Source of the DNA: Bdellovibrio sp. SKB1291214
GTDB taxonomy: Bacteria; Bdellovibrionota; Bdellovibrionia; Bdellovibrionales; Bdellovibrionaceae
Assembly: GCF_002209355.2 (NCBI RefSeq)
Contig: NZ_CP106855.1
Span: 1,736,001-1,800,000 of the forward strand
Direction of reading: 5' to 3'
DNA length: 64,000 nt
This document shows positions 26,056-34,204 of the stretch, piece by piece. Position 1 is the stretch's first letter. Each line of letters opens with the position of its first letter. A model generated the notes under the pieces. The model was not told the DNA's origin. It searched no databases and worked only from the letters and a program-made list of their open reading frames with translations. The position numbers and the translations under genes are program-made.

Positions 26056-26937
26056 CTATAATTTCTTAGCCAAATCTAAAATATAGGCTTTCAGTTCTGA
26101 ACCTAATTCTGGATTTTTTAAAGCAAGCTCAATGTTCGCTTGCAGATAGCCTAGCTTATCACCAGCATCGTAGCGATCGGCACTAAAAGTCATCGCATAA
26201 AGACCTTTTTGTTCGCACAAAACTTTCATACTGTCGGTCAATTGAATCTCTCCGTTCAAAGACGGCTTCGCATTCAACAAAAGATCCATGATTGCATTGT
26301 CAAAGACGTAACGACCCGGCAGTGCCCAGCGACTTGTGGTTTCAGTGGGTTTTGGTTTTTCCACCAATGAAGTCACTTTGTAAAAGCCAGGAGTTTTTTC
26401 TTCGACTTCAGCAATACCGTATTTGGAGACGTCCTTATCACTGACTTTCATGATCGAGATCGTTGAAGTTTTAGTTTCTTCAAATGATCTGACGAGTTGA
26501 GAAGTCACGTTAGCTTCCCCGTTTGCTTCCATCGTAATCTCGTCACCCAAAAGAACGGCGAAAGGTTCTTTTCCAACGATCGGAAGACCACACGCGACTG
26601 CGTGTCCCAGGCCAAATGCATGTTTCTGGCGAATACTGATAATGTTAGCTGAGTCGCGAGCTTTATAAACTCGTTCCAGAAGTTTTGATTTTCCGTCTTT
26701 TTCAAGCTTGTCTTCTAGTTCGTAAGACATATCAAAAAAATCTTCGATCGCATGTTTTTGCCGACCTGCGATTAAAACAATATCTTCGATACCAGCTTTG
26801 ATCGCCTCTTCAACCACGTACAGAATGATTGGAGCGTCGACAATCGTAAGCATTTCCTTGGGAACTGTCTTCGTTGCGGGAAGAAATCTTGTACCTAGAC
26901 CTGCGGCTGGAATTATGGCTTTTTTTACTTTAGACAT
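26056..26937 (-). CDS. galU: UTP-glucose-1-phosphate uridylyltransferase
   Basis: This 293-residue nucleotidyltransferase makes UDP-glucose. It has I-I-P-A-A-G-L-G-T-R-F-L-P-A-T-K and V-P-K-E-M near the N-terminus, and the V-E-K-P-K-P and G-R-Y-V-F segments typical of GalU. Size is usual. Start spacing from the upstream AAGAGG is unusually short, so a weaker, more distant Shine-Dalgarno may be used. It is divergent from the lipoprotein gene at 27069. Confidence 0.95.
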   Translation of the reverse strand: MSKVKKAIIPAAGLGTRFLPATKTVPKEMLTIVDAPIILYVVEEAIKAGIEDIVLIAGRQKHAIEDFFDMSYELEDKLEKDGKSKLLERVYKARDSANIISIRQKHAFGLGHAVACGLPIVGKEPFAVLLGDEITMEANGEANVTSQLVRSFEETKTSTISIMKVSDKDVSKYGIAEVEEKTPGFYKVTSLVEKPKPTETTSRWALPGRYVFDNAIMDLLLNAKPSLNGEIQLTDSMKVLCEQKGLYAMTFSADRYDAGDKLGYLQANIELALKNPELGSELKAYILDLAKKL

Positions 26938-27068
26938 CCTCTTAAACTCGCAAACGTTTCATTCTAAGACAAGCTATAATCAACTGTGCTGAAAACGGGC
27001 TCCAAATCTGTTTTTTATCAATGAAGTTCCAAGCCTCATGGTATCGTTAAAGAACGGGGGAAATGTCC

Positions 27069-28340
27069 ATGAAAATGCCAAACAAGCAAACAACGGTGAA
27101 AGTTGCCGGGGTCATCGCTGCCTCGTTGGCTCTTGTTGTTTCTTTTCAGAACTGCGGCAAAGCAGGTTTCGATTCATCCCTTGATAGCGTGTCAGATTAT
27201 TCGAGCTTGGACGCGGCGCTCACTTCAAAATATGGCTCGCAGATGGCTGCGAAAATTACAGACATACCTTTCGCCTTTGATGGGGGATTCGACCAAATCG
27301 CGTATAACTCGTGCGCTGAATCTGGAACCCTTCCATCAAGTTCTGCATATTATTCTATTCGTGCAGGTGCTTATCAAACTGGGGGAATAACGATTCCTTC
27401 GAGCTTCTATTCATACATCGACGCAAATTTTTCTCCAATTTATCCTGCGACGTCAGTTACCAAAGCTCAGTATGCAGAATATTTAGGGGACTCGCCTGCG
27501 AACTTAAATGCGATGCCTGTGATGGCCATACGTGATCGTTCCAATTTGGCGAGTGTGTATTCATCTAGTGGTTCTTTGACTTTGAATACAGACGTAATTG
27601 CGATGGCTGACGTTTTATCGTCAACATACATCATGGATACTTTGCTAAGTAATCGTGGTTCGAACGTGCGCTATTTCCCGTTCTCGACGAATTCGCGCAC
27701 TCTTGAAGCCAACATGAAATTTAATTCCGATCAAAGCATGTCACAAAGTCTTCGCGATATTTTGCAAGTGCAGGGTCAGATGACGATGTCTTATTTGAAT
27801 GACTCTGTAAATATTGGTTCGGTGATGTCAGCGAGTACGACGAATAAAGCCGTTGGTTATGGTCGCGGTTATCGTTTTTCATTTGGGCAACCAGTCGGGG
27901 TGGCAAATGGATTTACTCCGTTAAATGTTTTGCAGACTTTGCAAGAAGTTGATTTGAGTACAGGTAACGTTATTCAAAATTGGAACTGTAACCGTATTTA
28001 TAAAATTTATTTAAATCGTGATGCTGCATCTTGTGCTCCTCATACCGAGGCACAAATCGCTGCGAGCGCTTCACTTCGTCAAGAAATTGAAATCGTTCGT
28101 CGTCAGTTCCGCGCCGACCAATGGGACGTCAATGTGACTCAAGGTTGCTTGGTTCCTAAGGCTACTGTCCCAAGTTGTTATACAGAAAACACCGTGAATG
28201 GCGTTGCGCAAGGTGTGGAGTACAGTGCGGGAGCATCTTGTTACAACCCGTTGATTGGCAATGTATCAGCGAGCTATCCGAATTTGATTATTCCGACGAA
28301 ACGTTGCGCAAACTACGCAACGATCTGTACTAAATTCTAA
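27069..28340 (+). CDS. Putative lipoprotein with F-Q-N-C lipobox
   Basis: This protein (423 aa) has a basic N-terminus, a hydrophobic stretch A-G-V-I-A-A-S-L-A-L-V-V and then S-F-Q-N-C-G. The cysteine lies where a lipidated residue would, but positions -1 to -3 are N, Q, F instead of the normal small residues. The body is rich in Ser, Tyr and Asn and contains several later Cys pairs. I do not recognise a family. ATG 27069 is preferred, eight bases after GGGGG; another ATG lies at 27063. It runs convergently into the M23 peptidase gene. Confidence 0.6.
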   Translation: MKMPNKQTTVKVAGVIAASLALVVSFQNCGKAGFDSSLDSVSDYSSLDAALTSKYGSQMAAKITDIPFAFDGGFDQIAYNSCAESGTLPSSSAYYSIRAGAYQTGGITIPSSFYSYIDANFSPIYPATSVTKAQYAEYLGDSPANLNAMPVMAIRDRSNLASVYSSSGSLTLNTDVIAMADVLSSTYIMDTLLSNRGSNVRYFPFSTNSRTLEANMKFNSDQSMSQSLRDILQVQGQMTMSYLNDSVNIGSVMSASTTNKAVGYGRGYRFSFGQPVGVANGFTPLNVLQTLQEVDLSTGNVIQNWNCNRIYKIYLNRDAASCAPHTEAQIAASASLRQEIEIVRRQFRADQWDVNVTQGCLVPKATVPSCYTENTVNGVAQGVEYSAGASCYNPLIGNVSASYPNLIIPTKRCANYATICTKF

Positions 28341-29443
28341 TTTTTCGCCACTTGCGAAGCTAGCATCTGATGCATGTTTTGCGGATAAGATTTAATATAT
28401 TTCAAAGGGTCGACCATTCGGCCCTTTATTTTTATGGCGAAGTGCAAGTGAGCTCTTGTGCAATAACCAGTGCAGCCAACCTCGGCAATTTTATCACCCG
28501 TATTTACAACCAAACCTTCACGAATGCGACGATCGATTTTATATAAATGATTGTAAGAAGTTTCGATGGAATTGGAGTGGCGAAGAACGATATAGTTTCC
28601 AGCCGCGTGATTGTTGCCATAACGAACGACGACACCCTTTCTGGCTGCAAGTACGGAATCCCCGATCGGCAATTCAAAGTCCACACCTAGATGCGGAACA
28701 CGTCTTCTGGTAATGGGATGCAAGCGATTCGGTTGGAAAGTGCTGGCGATCTTGATGTAATTAACGGGAGAGTAAAACGCGCGCTTATCTTGCAGGTCCT
28801 GATCATTAAAGAACACTCCGCCACCTTTAGAGCGGACAAACTTTTTGTGAACTTCCTCGCCATTAATCTCTAGGGAAGTCTGCAGAATCTCTCCGTATTT
28901 AACGAACAACCCGTCCTCGTACTTCTTTTCCACGGTGAACCAGAATGGAGCCCCTCTGCGCAGATTTTTTGGCGATCTGATATCAAATGCATAGGCATCC
29001 ATAAAACGAGTTGCAACCCAGTTGCTGTTAATTTTTGGCAGAATCGAACCTAAAATCGAGCCATGAACTTTGCCATCAATACGCAGATAGGTTGTTTTAA
29101 ATTTAGGATTGTATGATCCAGCTTGGATCGCGCCATTTTTTTTAAGAATGCGAAATGCTTCGGACGTTTGAGAATCAAAAACTTTCAGTTCAACTTCGTT
29201 TTTATCTCTGCGAACTAAATAACGAGTGTCCAGTGTCAGAAACAAACGACGCAGGCCAAGATCTGATCCCAATACTTTTTCGCGTTCGCGAGCAGAGAAC
29301 CCTTGTTGGCGCAAAATACTGATTAGGTTATCGCCGGATCTAATTTGTTTGGCAGTAAAGTTGTTGGCGCCAGCATGAACTGATTGATAGGATGTGAGCA
29401 CTAAAACGATAGTGCACATTATACGTGCGAGGTGTAGATTCAT
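28337..29443 (-). CDS. M23-family peptidoglycan endopeptidase
   Basis: This 368-residue secreted protein has a signal peptide, a LysM/OapA-like region early on (I-R-S-G-D-N-L-I-S-I-L-R-Q-Q-G) and a C-terminal LytM/M23 domain. The metal-binding H-L-G-V-D and catalytic H-L-H-F motifs are both intact, so it should be an active zinc endopeptidase on peptide cross-bridges. An extra Cys pair (G-C-T-G-Y-C-T) lies just before H-L-H-F and may be disulfide-bonded. The stop overlaps the convergent lipoprotein gene by four bases. Its start codon overlaps that of the divergent outer-membrane gene. Confidence 0.88.
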   Translation of the reverse strand: MNLHLARIMCTIVLVLTSYQSVHAGANNFTAKQIRSGDNLISILRQQGFSAREREKVLGSDLGLRRLFLTLDTRYLVRRDKNEVELKVFDSQTSEAFRILKKNGAIQAGSYNPKFKTTYLRIDGKVHGSILGSILPKINSNWVATRFMDAYAFDIRSPKNLRRGAPFWFTVEKKYEDGLFVKYGEILQTSLEINGEEVHKKFVRSKGGGVFFNDQDLQDKRAFYSPVNYIKIASTFQPNRLHPITRRRVPHLGVDFELPIGDSVLAARKGVVVRYGNNHAAGNYIVLRHSNSIETSYNHLYKIDRRIREGLVVNTGDKIAEVGCTGYCTRAHLHFAIKIKGRMVDPLKYIKSYPQNMHQMLASQVAKN

Positions 29444-30269
29444 GCTCCGTCCTTTGAGCTTAGTAAAAAAACTTTCTGTTTTTCTCCTGCTTTATGTTAG
29501 CTCGAACCAAGCAGTGGCCCAAGTTTATAATTCCTCTGTCTCTGTGGCGACGGGCGGAACTGGACGTGCGGCTGTAGAGCCGGGCGACGCTAGTTTCTTG
29601 AATCCTGCCACCATGGCACATCTAGGGGGCCGTTTTCTTTACACTTCGTTTGCGGAAAAAGATTTCGCGGCTTTTTTGAGTGATAACACAAAAGAAAGCA
29701 CGATGCCGGCAGCTGCTTCATATGTTCAAAGGACGATTCAGACAAAAACCGTTGGCGAGATGAAAGAAAACGATATCGGTATTACTTTGGCTGATTTCTT
29801 TTACCAAAAATGGGCCATGGGTTTAACGGGCCACTATCTGACCCAAGATGTGAACTCGGCCACCTATCATACTGTGAACGCAGATTTGGGTTTCCTATAC
29901 ACGCCAAATTCCGCAGTGGGCCTAGGCTTAGTGGGGTATAACCTGTTTGGAGAAAACCAAAACGTACCTAAAGAGGTCCGTGGGAAAACCAAGGTAGGGG
30001 CTGGATTCAACTATTTATATAAGAGCGCAGCCCGGTTCCGCCTGGATGCTGATTCCGAGGGATACATTGGTTTGGGCCTTGAAACCTTCTTAAATCGCTT
30101 TATAGTCATCCGTTTTGGCTTTTCAGACGATTTGGACGAGTCTCAACCACGAGCGGCGATCGGGGTGGGTTTTAGCGGTCCTAGGTTCCGCCTGAACTAC
30201 GCTTATTACGGGAATACACAAAATTCATCAGATTATAGGCATTCGATTGACTTGGTTATTCCGTTTTGA
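29442..30269 (+). CDS. Putative outer-membrane beta-barrel protein (PorV-like)
   Basis: The product (275 aa) has a signal peptide and begins its mature region with S-V-S-V-A-T-G-G-T-G-R-A-A-V-E-P-G-D-A-S, the G-x-A-x-N-P-A-type opening seen in PorV/FadL-like barrels. It ends in an alternating strand with C-terminal phenylalanine. ATG 29442 is chosen because GAGGTG lies upstream; an open frame extends further back. The start codon sits inside C-A-T-G shared with the divergent peptidase start. A terminator follows at 30319. Confidence 0.65.
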   Translation: MLRPLSLVKKLSVFLLLYVSSNQAVAQVYNSSVSVATGGTGRAAVEPGDASFLNPATMAHLGGRFLYTSFAEKDFAAFLSDNTKESTMPAAASYVQRTIQTKTVGEMKENDIGITLADFFYQKWAMGLTGHYLTQDVNSATYHTVNADLGFLYTPNSAVGLGLVGYNLFGENQNVPKEVRGKTKVGAGFNYLYKSAARFRLDADSEGYIGLGLETFLNRFIVIRFGFSDDLDESQPRAAIGVGFSGPRFRLNYAYYGNTQNSSDYRHSIDLVIPF

Positions 30270-30318
30270 TAGTTAACTCGTTCTGTCTAGCCTATCCCGG
30301 CTTTGACGGGTATAGCGC

Positions 30319-30342
30319 ACTTCGGCAAGTCCGGAGTTTTTA
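30319..30342 (+). terminator. Intrinsic terminator after outer-membrane protein
   Basis: ACTTCGG pairs with CCGGAGT (one G-T pair) around CAAGT and is followed by TTTTTAATT. It sits only 24 bases before the small basic gene, leaving little room for a separate promoter of that gene. Confidence 0.65.
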
Positions 30343-30365
30343 ATTAAATATTCCGGGGGTAAACC

Positions 30366-30494
30366 GTGGCTTCTAAAACAAAAAAGACTGAATACATTCG
30401 CGAAAAGAAAAAAACTACTAGCGGTAAAAAACGTAAAGCAGCTATCCGTACTAACGGTACGACTAAATCTGCTAAAACTCTTTTCAAAGACTAA
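30366..30494 (+). CDS. 42-residue basic protein
   Basis: This short gene starts at GTG after GGGGG (11 bases upstream of it) and encodes M-A-S-K-T-K-K-T-E-Y-I-R-E-K-K-K and, near the end, G-T-T-K-S-A-K-T-L-F-K-D. About a third of residues are Lys or Arg. The regular spacing of stop, terminator and SD supports it being real. A nucleic-acid or ribosome association is a guess from composition. A strong terminator follows at 30516. Confidence 0.75.
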   Translation: MASKTKKTEYIREKKKTTSGKKRKAAIRTNGTTKSAKTLFKD

Positions 30495-30515
30495 TTAGCC
30501 TCAGTCTATGAAAAC

Positions 30516-30547
30516 TAAAAAGCCTTTGGGATAACCAAAGGCTTTTT
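30516..30547. terminator. Bidirectional terminator between small basic gene and TonB-like gene
   Basis: AAAAAGCCTTTGG / CCAAAGGCTTTTT with a GATAA loop ends in T-runs on both strands, serving the small gene from the left and the TonB-like gene from the right. Confidence 0.88.
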
Positions 30548-30573
30548 GCGTTTGTGCAGTTTGCTACTAGAAA

Positions 30574-32010
30574 CTAGTAGCCTCCACCTTGCAGTTGCCC
30601 GACTGAAGTTCTTAGACGGCCTTTTACTTCTTGAACGCCACCTTTCAAATCCCAACTAAATGGCATTTCAACCCATCCTTCTTGTCCGGGATAAAATCTC
30701 CACTTTTTCAACGCTGCCAAAGTTTTAGCATCCAAGTTTCTGTGACCGGTGGATTGCTTCATTTTGAAGTTCACTGGAATACCGTCTTTGGTGATATACG
30801 CCTCGAAGCTGACTTTACCCTGATCACCGCGAAGACGCTCGTCTTCATTATATTGAGGACGTGGGTTGCCAGGCATTTGTTTTAATTGATCAAGGCTTCT
30901 GACCCCTGTTGCAGCACCCGCAACCTCAGTTCCATTTTTATCGGCGCCGTTGTTACCGGCACCAGCACCTTTTTTTTCACCATTGCCGGAACCGTCGCCG
31001 CCAAGTCCGTTTCCACCTTTACCGGAGGCTGCTTCATTAGCCGCAGCAAGGGCCGCAGCTTCCTTTTGAGCTTTTTCGCGAGCGGCAGCGGCAGCAGCAG
31101 CACGCTCTGCAGCTACAGCTGCGGCGATAGCTTTCGCGTTTTTATTGCGAAGATTTTTTTGTGACTCTGCCAGGGCTGCAGCATCTGCTTGATTTTGATC
31201 TTCCAGGGACTTTAAAGAACTTTCTTGATCAGCTGCCAAAGCGTCGGCCATCGCGTTTAACTGAGAATGTTCAGCGGCCAATTTGTTGGAATGTTTGTTA
31301 TCAATTTCATCAAAGTCTTGATTAAAATCTTCGCCCAATTTCGCCTGAGATTTTTGATTCGCGATTTCACCTTCATCCAACTCAGGGGAATTAATATCAT
31401 CAATGGTCATGGGCACAGCCGCAAAATTAGTTTTCGCAGGGGCGGACTGAACCGCTTTATGTACAGCTTTTGCAGCCGGCTTTGGAGGAGCTGGCTTTGT
31501 TGGAGGTGGAAGAACCACCTTTTGCGCAATCGGTTCTGACTTTTCAATGGCTGGTGCCGCCACAACTGCAGGTTCCTCTGCAGTCGCAGCTGCCTCCACC
31601 GGCGCTTCAGTAGGAGCGGTCGGAGCTTCGACGGTTTTAGTTGGCAATTCTTTGGCGATATTCTTAACGGGGGCTTTTTCTAAAATCGGAGAGGGTTCGC
31701 CACCCATAGTGGGTTCGACGTCAGCACCTTTTGTGACTTGATGTACCTTTGCCGGTTCCTCTAAATCAATGGTGATTGTCTCGGTTTTAATTTCGTTGAC
31801 GAGTGGAACACTCATGATTGCGACCGCAACGGCTGCTGCAATATGCAGGGCTGCTGACATGGTCATAAAGCGAGGTGATTTATTTGCTTGGGGTGGACGA
31901 GCCGGGGGAATTTCTAAGTCAGGAAGAAAATCGAGTTTTGACGTATTATACGCAAACAAATCGAGCTGATTCTCGCTATTCAATTGTTCGTTATTGTTAT
32001 CAATACTCAT
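30574..32010 (-). CDS. TonB-like energy-transducing protein with TolA-style central region
   Basis: This 478-residue protein has an N-terminal soluble tail, a membrane helix (about 51-71: A-A-L-H-I-A-A-A-V-A-V-A-I-M), then a Pro/Ala/Glu-rich stretch and an Ala/Lys-rich coiled-coil-like region with A-A-A-A-R-E-K-A-Q-K. A Gly/Asn-rich linker leads to a C-terminal TonB domain (about 385-478) ending in K-W-R-F-Y-P-G-Q. TonB proteins reach across the periplasm to outer-membrane receptors; the TolA-like middle would lengthen the reach. The Shine-Dalgarno is buried in the hairpin at 32016-32036. No ExbB/ExbD genes lie nearby. Confidence 0.78.
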   Translation of the reverse strand: MSIDNNNEQLNSENQLDLFAYNTSKLDFLPDLEIPPARPPQANKSPRFMTMSAALHIAAAVAVAIMSVPLVNEIKTETITIDLEEPAKVHQVTKGADVEPTMGGEPSPILEKAPVKNIAKELPTKTVEAPTAPTEAPVEAAATAEEPAVVAAPAIEKSEPIAQKVVLPPPTKPAPPKPAAKAVHKAVQSAPAKTNFAAVPMTIDDINSPELDEGEIANQKSQAKLGEDFNQDFDEIDNKHSNKLAAEHSQLNAMADALAADQESSLKSLEDQNQADAAALAESQKNLRNKNAKAIAAAVAAERAAAAAAAREKAQKEAAALAAANEAASGKGGNGLGGDGSGNGEKKGAGAGNNGADKNGTEVAGAATGVRSLDQLKQMPGNPRPQYNEDERLRGDQGKVSFEAYITKDGIPVNFKMKQSTGHRNLDAKTLAALKKWRFYPGQEGWVEMPFSWDLKGGVQEVKGRLRTSVGQLQGGGY

Positions 32011-32015
32011 AAAAA

Positions 32016-32036
32016 CTCCTCTACCAACTAGAGGAG
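32016..32036 (-). promoter_or_regulatory. Hairpin burying the TonB-like gene's ribosome binding site
   Basis: On the minus strand CTCCTCTA is followed by a GTTGG loop and TAGAGGAG, a perfect eight-base stem. TAGAGGAG is the Shine-Dalgarno, five bases before the ATG. Melting, or a bound factor, would be needed to expose it. Confidence 0.7.
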
Positions 32037-32115
32037 CAGTATCAATTCCTAGGCCAGCTTCCAGGGCCGCCTGCTTAAGATGAGCGCTTGGACCCGGGTA
32101 TTTTTTACATGACTG

Positions 32116-33228
32116 TTACTCTGGCAGTAAGCCGTCAGGCGTAACTCCACTGTTGATCGCAGAAGCGATCTTCAAATGTTCCGCGTGGCCGACGATTTTA
32201 ATTACTTCATCCATGGCCAATGGTTCTGGATTTGGAATCTTCAATTTTTTAAGCTCAAGAATTCTTTTGTGTGTGTTTTCAAGTTGGGCTTGATCCAATG
32301 TACCTTGCGCAACAGCTCCTAAGATTGCTTCCACCGCTTGCGGAGGAACATCGAACTCGTTGCAATACAAAAGCAAATCGCAACCTGCTTGGAGTGCTCT
32401 GACGGGAATTTCTTCTAAGCCATAATGCGCTGACATTGCCTTCATCCCCAAGTCATCTGTGATCACAAGGCCGCGATAGCGAAGTTCTTCTTTGATCATT
32501 TTCTTTACAAAGATTTCTGACAATGTGACAGGCCAATCTGGATCGATTTTTGGGAACTTAATATGTGACGTCATGACCATGTCGACGCGCGACTTGAAAG
32601 CTTTCTTAAAGGGAATCAATTCGCAGCTTTCAAGGCGTTCGCGATCAAGATTTTCAACAGGCAAATCCAAATGGCTATCAACGATAGTGTTTCCGTGCCC
32701 CGGGAAATGTTTAGCGCAAGTGATAACTTCAGCTTTGATGTAACCACGGACAAGTGCAGATGCGTGTTTTGCAACGGATTCTGGATCAGCGCTGATAGAG
32801 CGATCGCCAATCACTGTGTTCGCATTATTAGTAAATACGTCGACCGATGGTGCGAAATCTAAATTAATTCCGACAGCCTTTAATTCCTGACCCATTCGAT
32901 TTGCAAAGTGGAAGGACACGGTTGGAGCATCTAAATCTCCCAACTTGCGAAGCGCGGGCCAAACAGTGAATGGTGGCTTTAAACGATGGACTCGGCCACC
33001 TTCCATATCGATGCCTATGAACAGGGGAGCTTTATCAGCTTGTTTGTGGCGAAGTGATTGAATTTCAGCGCATAGATCGTGAACTTGTTTTGGGTCCGCG
33101 ACGTTTCTGCCAAACAGGCAGATACCACCGATGTTATTATCAACGATGAATTTTTTTTCGTCGGCCGTTAGGGAATGACCTTGAATGCCGATGAACATGT
33201 GTTGTCCGATAATTTGCTTAATACTCAT
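32116..33228 (-). CDS. nagZ: Beta-N-acetylhexosaminidase (NagZ-type, GH3)
   Basis: This 370-residue glycoside hydrolase family 3 enzyme has the NagZ motif K-H-F-P-G-H-G-N-T-I-V-D-S-H, with the general acid-base His and the Asp of the flexible loop. It should cut GlcNAc from muropeptides. A nearby AmgK/MurU-like pair (38961-40972) suggests a role in peptidoglycan recycling. No signal peptide is evident, so it is probably cytoplasmic. A second gene (33230) ends two bases before this gene's start. Confidence 0.93.
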   Translation of the reverse strand: MSIKQIIGQHMFIGIQGHSLTADEKKFIVDNNIGGICLFGRNVADPKQVHDLCAEIQSLRHKQADKAPLFIGIDMEGGRVHRLKPPFTVWPALRKLGDLDAPTVSFHFANRMGQELKAVGINLDFAPSVDVFTNNANTVIGDRSISADPESVAKHASALVRGYIKAEVITCAKHFPGHGNTIVDSHLDLPVENLDRERLESCELIPFKKAFKSRVDMVMTSHIKFPKIDPDWPVTLSEIFVKKMIKEELRYRGLVITDDLGMKAMSAHYGLEEIPVRALQAGCDLLLYCNEFDVPPQAVEAILGAVAQGTLDQAQLENTHKRILELKKLKIPNPEPLAMDEVIKIVGHAEHLKIASAINSGVTPDGLLPE

Positions 33229-33229
33229 A

Positions 33230-34096
33230 TTATTGACCCGGCTCAGTTTCTGGTTGTGTTGCAGGAGATGGTGCTGTCACTGGTGCATTGATGGTTGTTG
33301 TTGGCAAATTAGCGGGTTTCGCTTTTTTACCTTGAGCAACTACGTTTTGGTTTCCAGTAGGTACTCCGCCAAAAAGTGTTTTTAATAATGTCGTGCTGTA
33401 GGATTGGCCATTTGTTGCTTCAGCAGCACTTGAAACAAGTTCGGTTGAGATTCCAGTACCGAGGGCATTTGTGGCAATTACTTCACCACGCTCATTGACG
33501 TAACTTAAAAACTTCGCGTCTTTAAAGGTGTTCAAAATTTTAAATACTTTAAAGTCATTATAGGATTGTTCTTTGCCGACCAGAGCTTGGCCCTTAGAGA
33601 TGCTGGCATCCTCTTCAGCAATGGCTTGAAATTCGTACTTGGTTTCAGAACGCAGGCCTTCTTTACTTTTCAACATCAGATAAACCAAAAACGTCGACAG
33701 GAAAGTGCCTTTGGGAATTTTCTTATCAATTTTTTGTGATTTTCCATTGATGCTGACTAGTGCTGACATGTTCCCAGCTTTAAATTTAGCATCGATTGTC
33801 TTAGTTTCTTTTCCCGCAAGGGACGTGTATTCGTAGGAAATGGGTGCCAATTCTGAATCAGCAACCGCCTTTAAGCTTTCTGTCGTTTCTGTCGGACCCT
33901 TACCTGTTTTTACGAAATAGGTAGAGATGAACTGCTTTTTTTTATCATCGAATTCATAGCGATTGATCACGTAACCGATGTGCGTGTCACCAGAATTAAC
34001 TTTCGAGTATCCCTCAAACAAGACTGCAGAGTTGGAAACAAGCGGAGCAGTTAGTATTGTGATGCCAATAAAGGCTGATAAGTAATTACGGACCAT
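33230..34096 (-). CDS. Secreted protein of unknown function
   Basis: This 288-residue protein has a signal peptide (through N-S-A), then a mature region of beta-strand character (F-E-G-Y-S-K-V-N-S-G and similar) and a Pro/Thr/Glu-rich C-terminal tail. The general look resembles DUF3108-type outer-membrane-linked proteins, but I cannot claim that family. AAGGGGAAA precedes the ATG. Divergent from the TadG-like gene. Confidence 0.55.
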   Translation of the reverse strand: MVRNYLSAFIGITILTAPLVSNSAVLFEGYSKVNSGDTHIGYVINRYEFDDKKKQFISTYFVKTGKGPTETTESLKAVADSELAPISYEYTSLAGKETKTIDAKFKAGNMSALVSINGKSQKIDKKIPKGTFLSTFLVYLMLKSKEGLRSETKYEFQAIAEEDASISKGQALVGKEQSYNDFKVFKILNTFKDAKFLSYVNERGEVIATNALGTGISTELVSSAAEATNGQSYSTTLLKTLFGGVPTGNQNVVAQGKKAKPANLPTTTINAPVTAPSPATQPETEPGQ

Positions 34097-34204
34097 CGTC
34101 GAGTTTCCCCTTAGTCATCATGGCTAAAAGTCTGTCATCTCACTATAGAACAAGTCAAAGTTTTCAAGGTCGAGTTATTGCCTCTGTGCACACGATACGA
34201 GACA

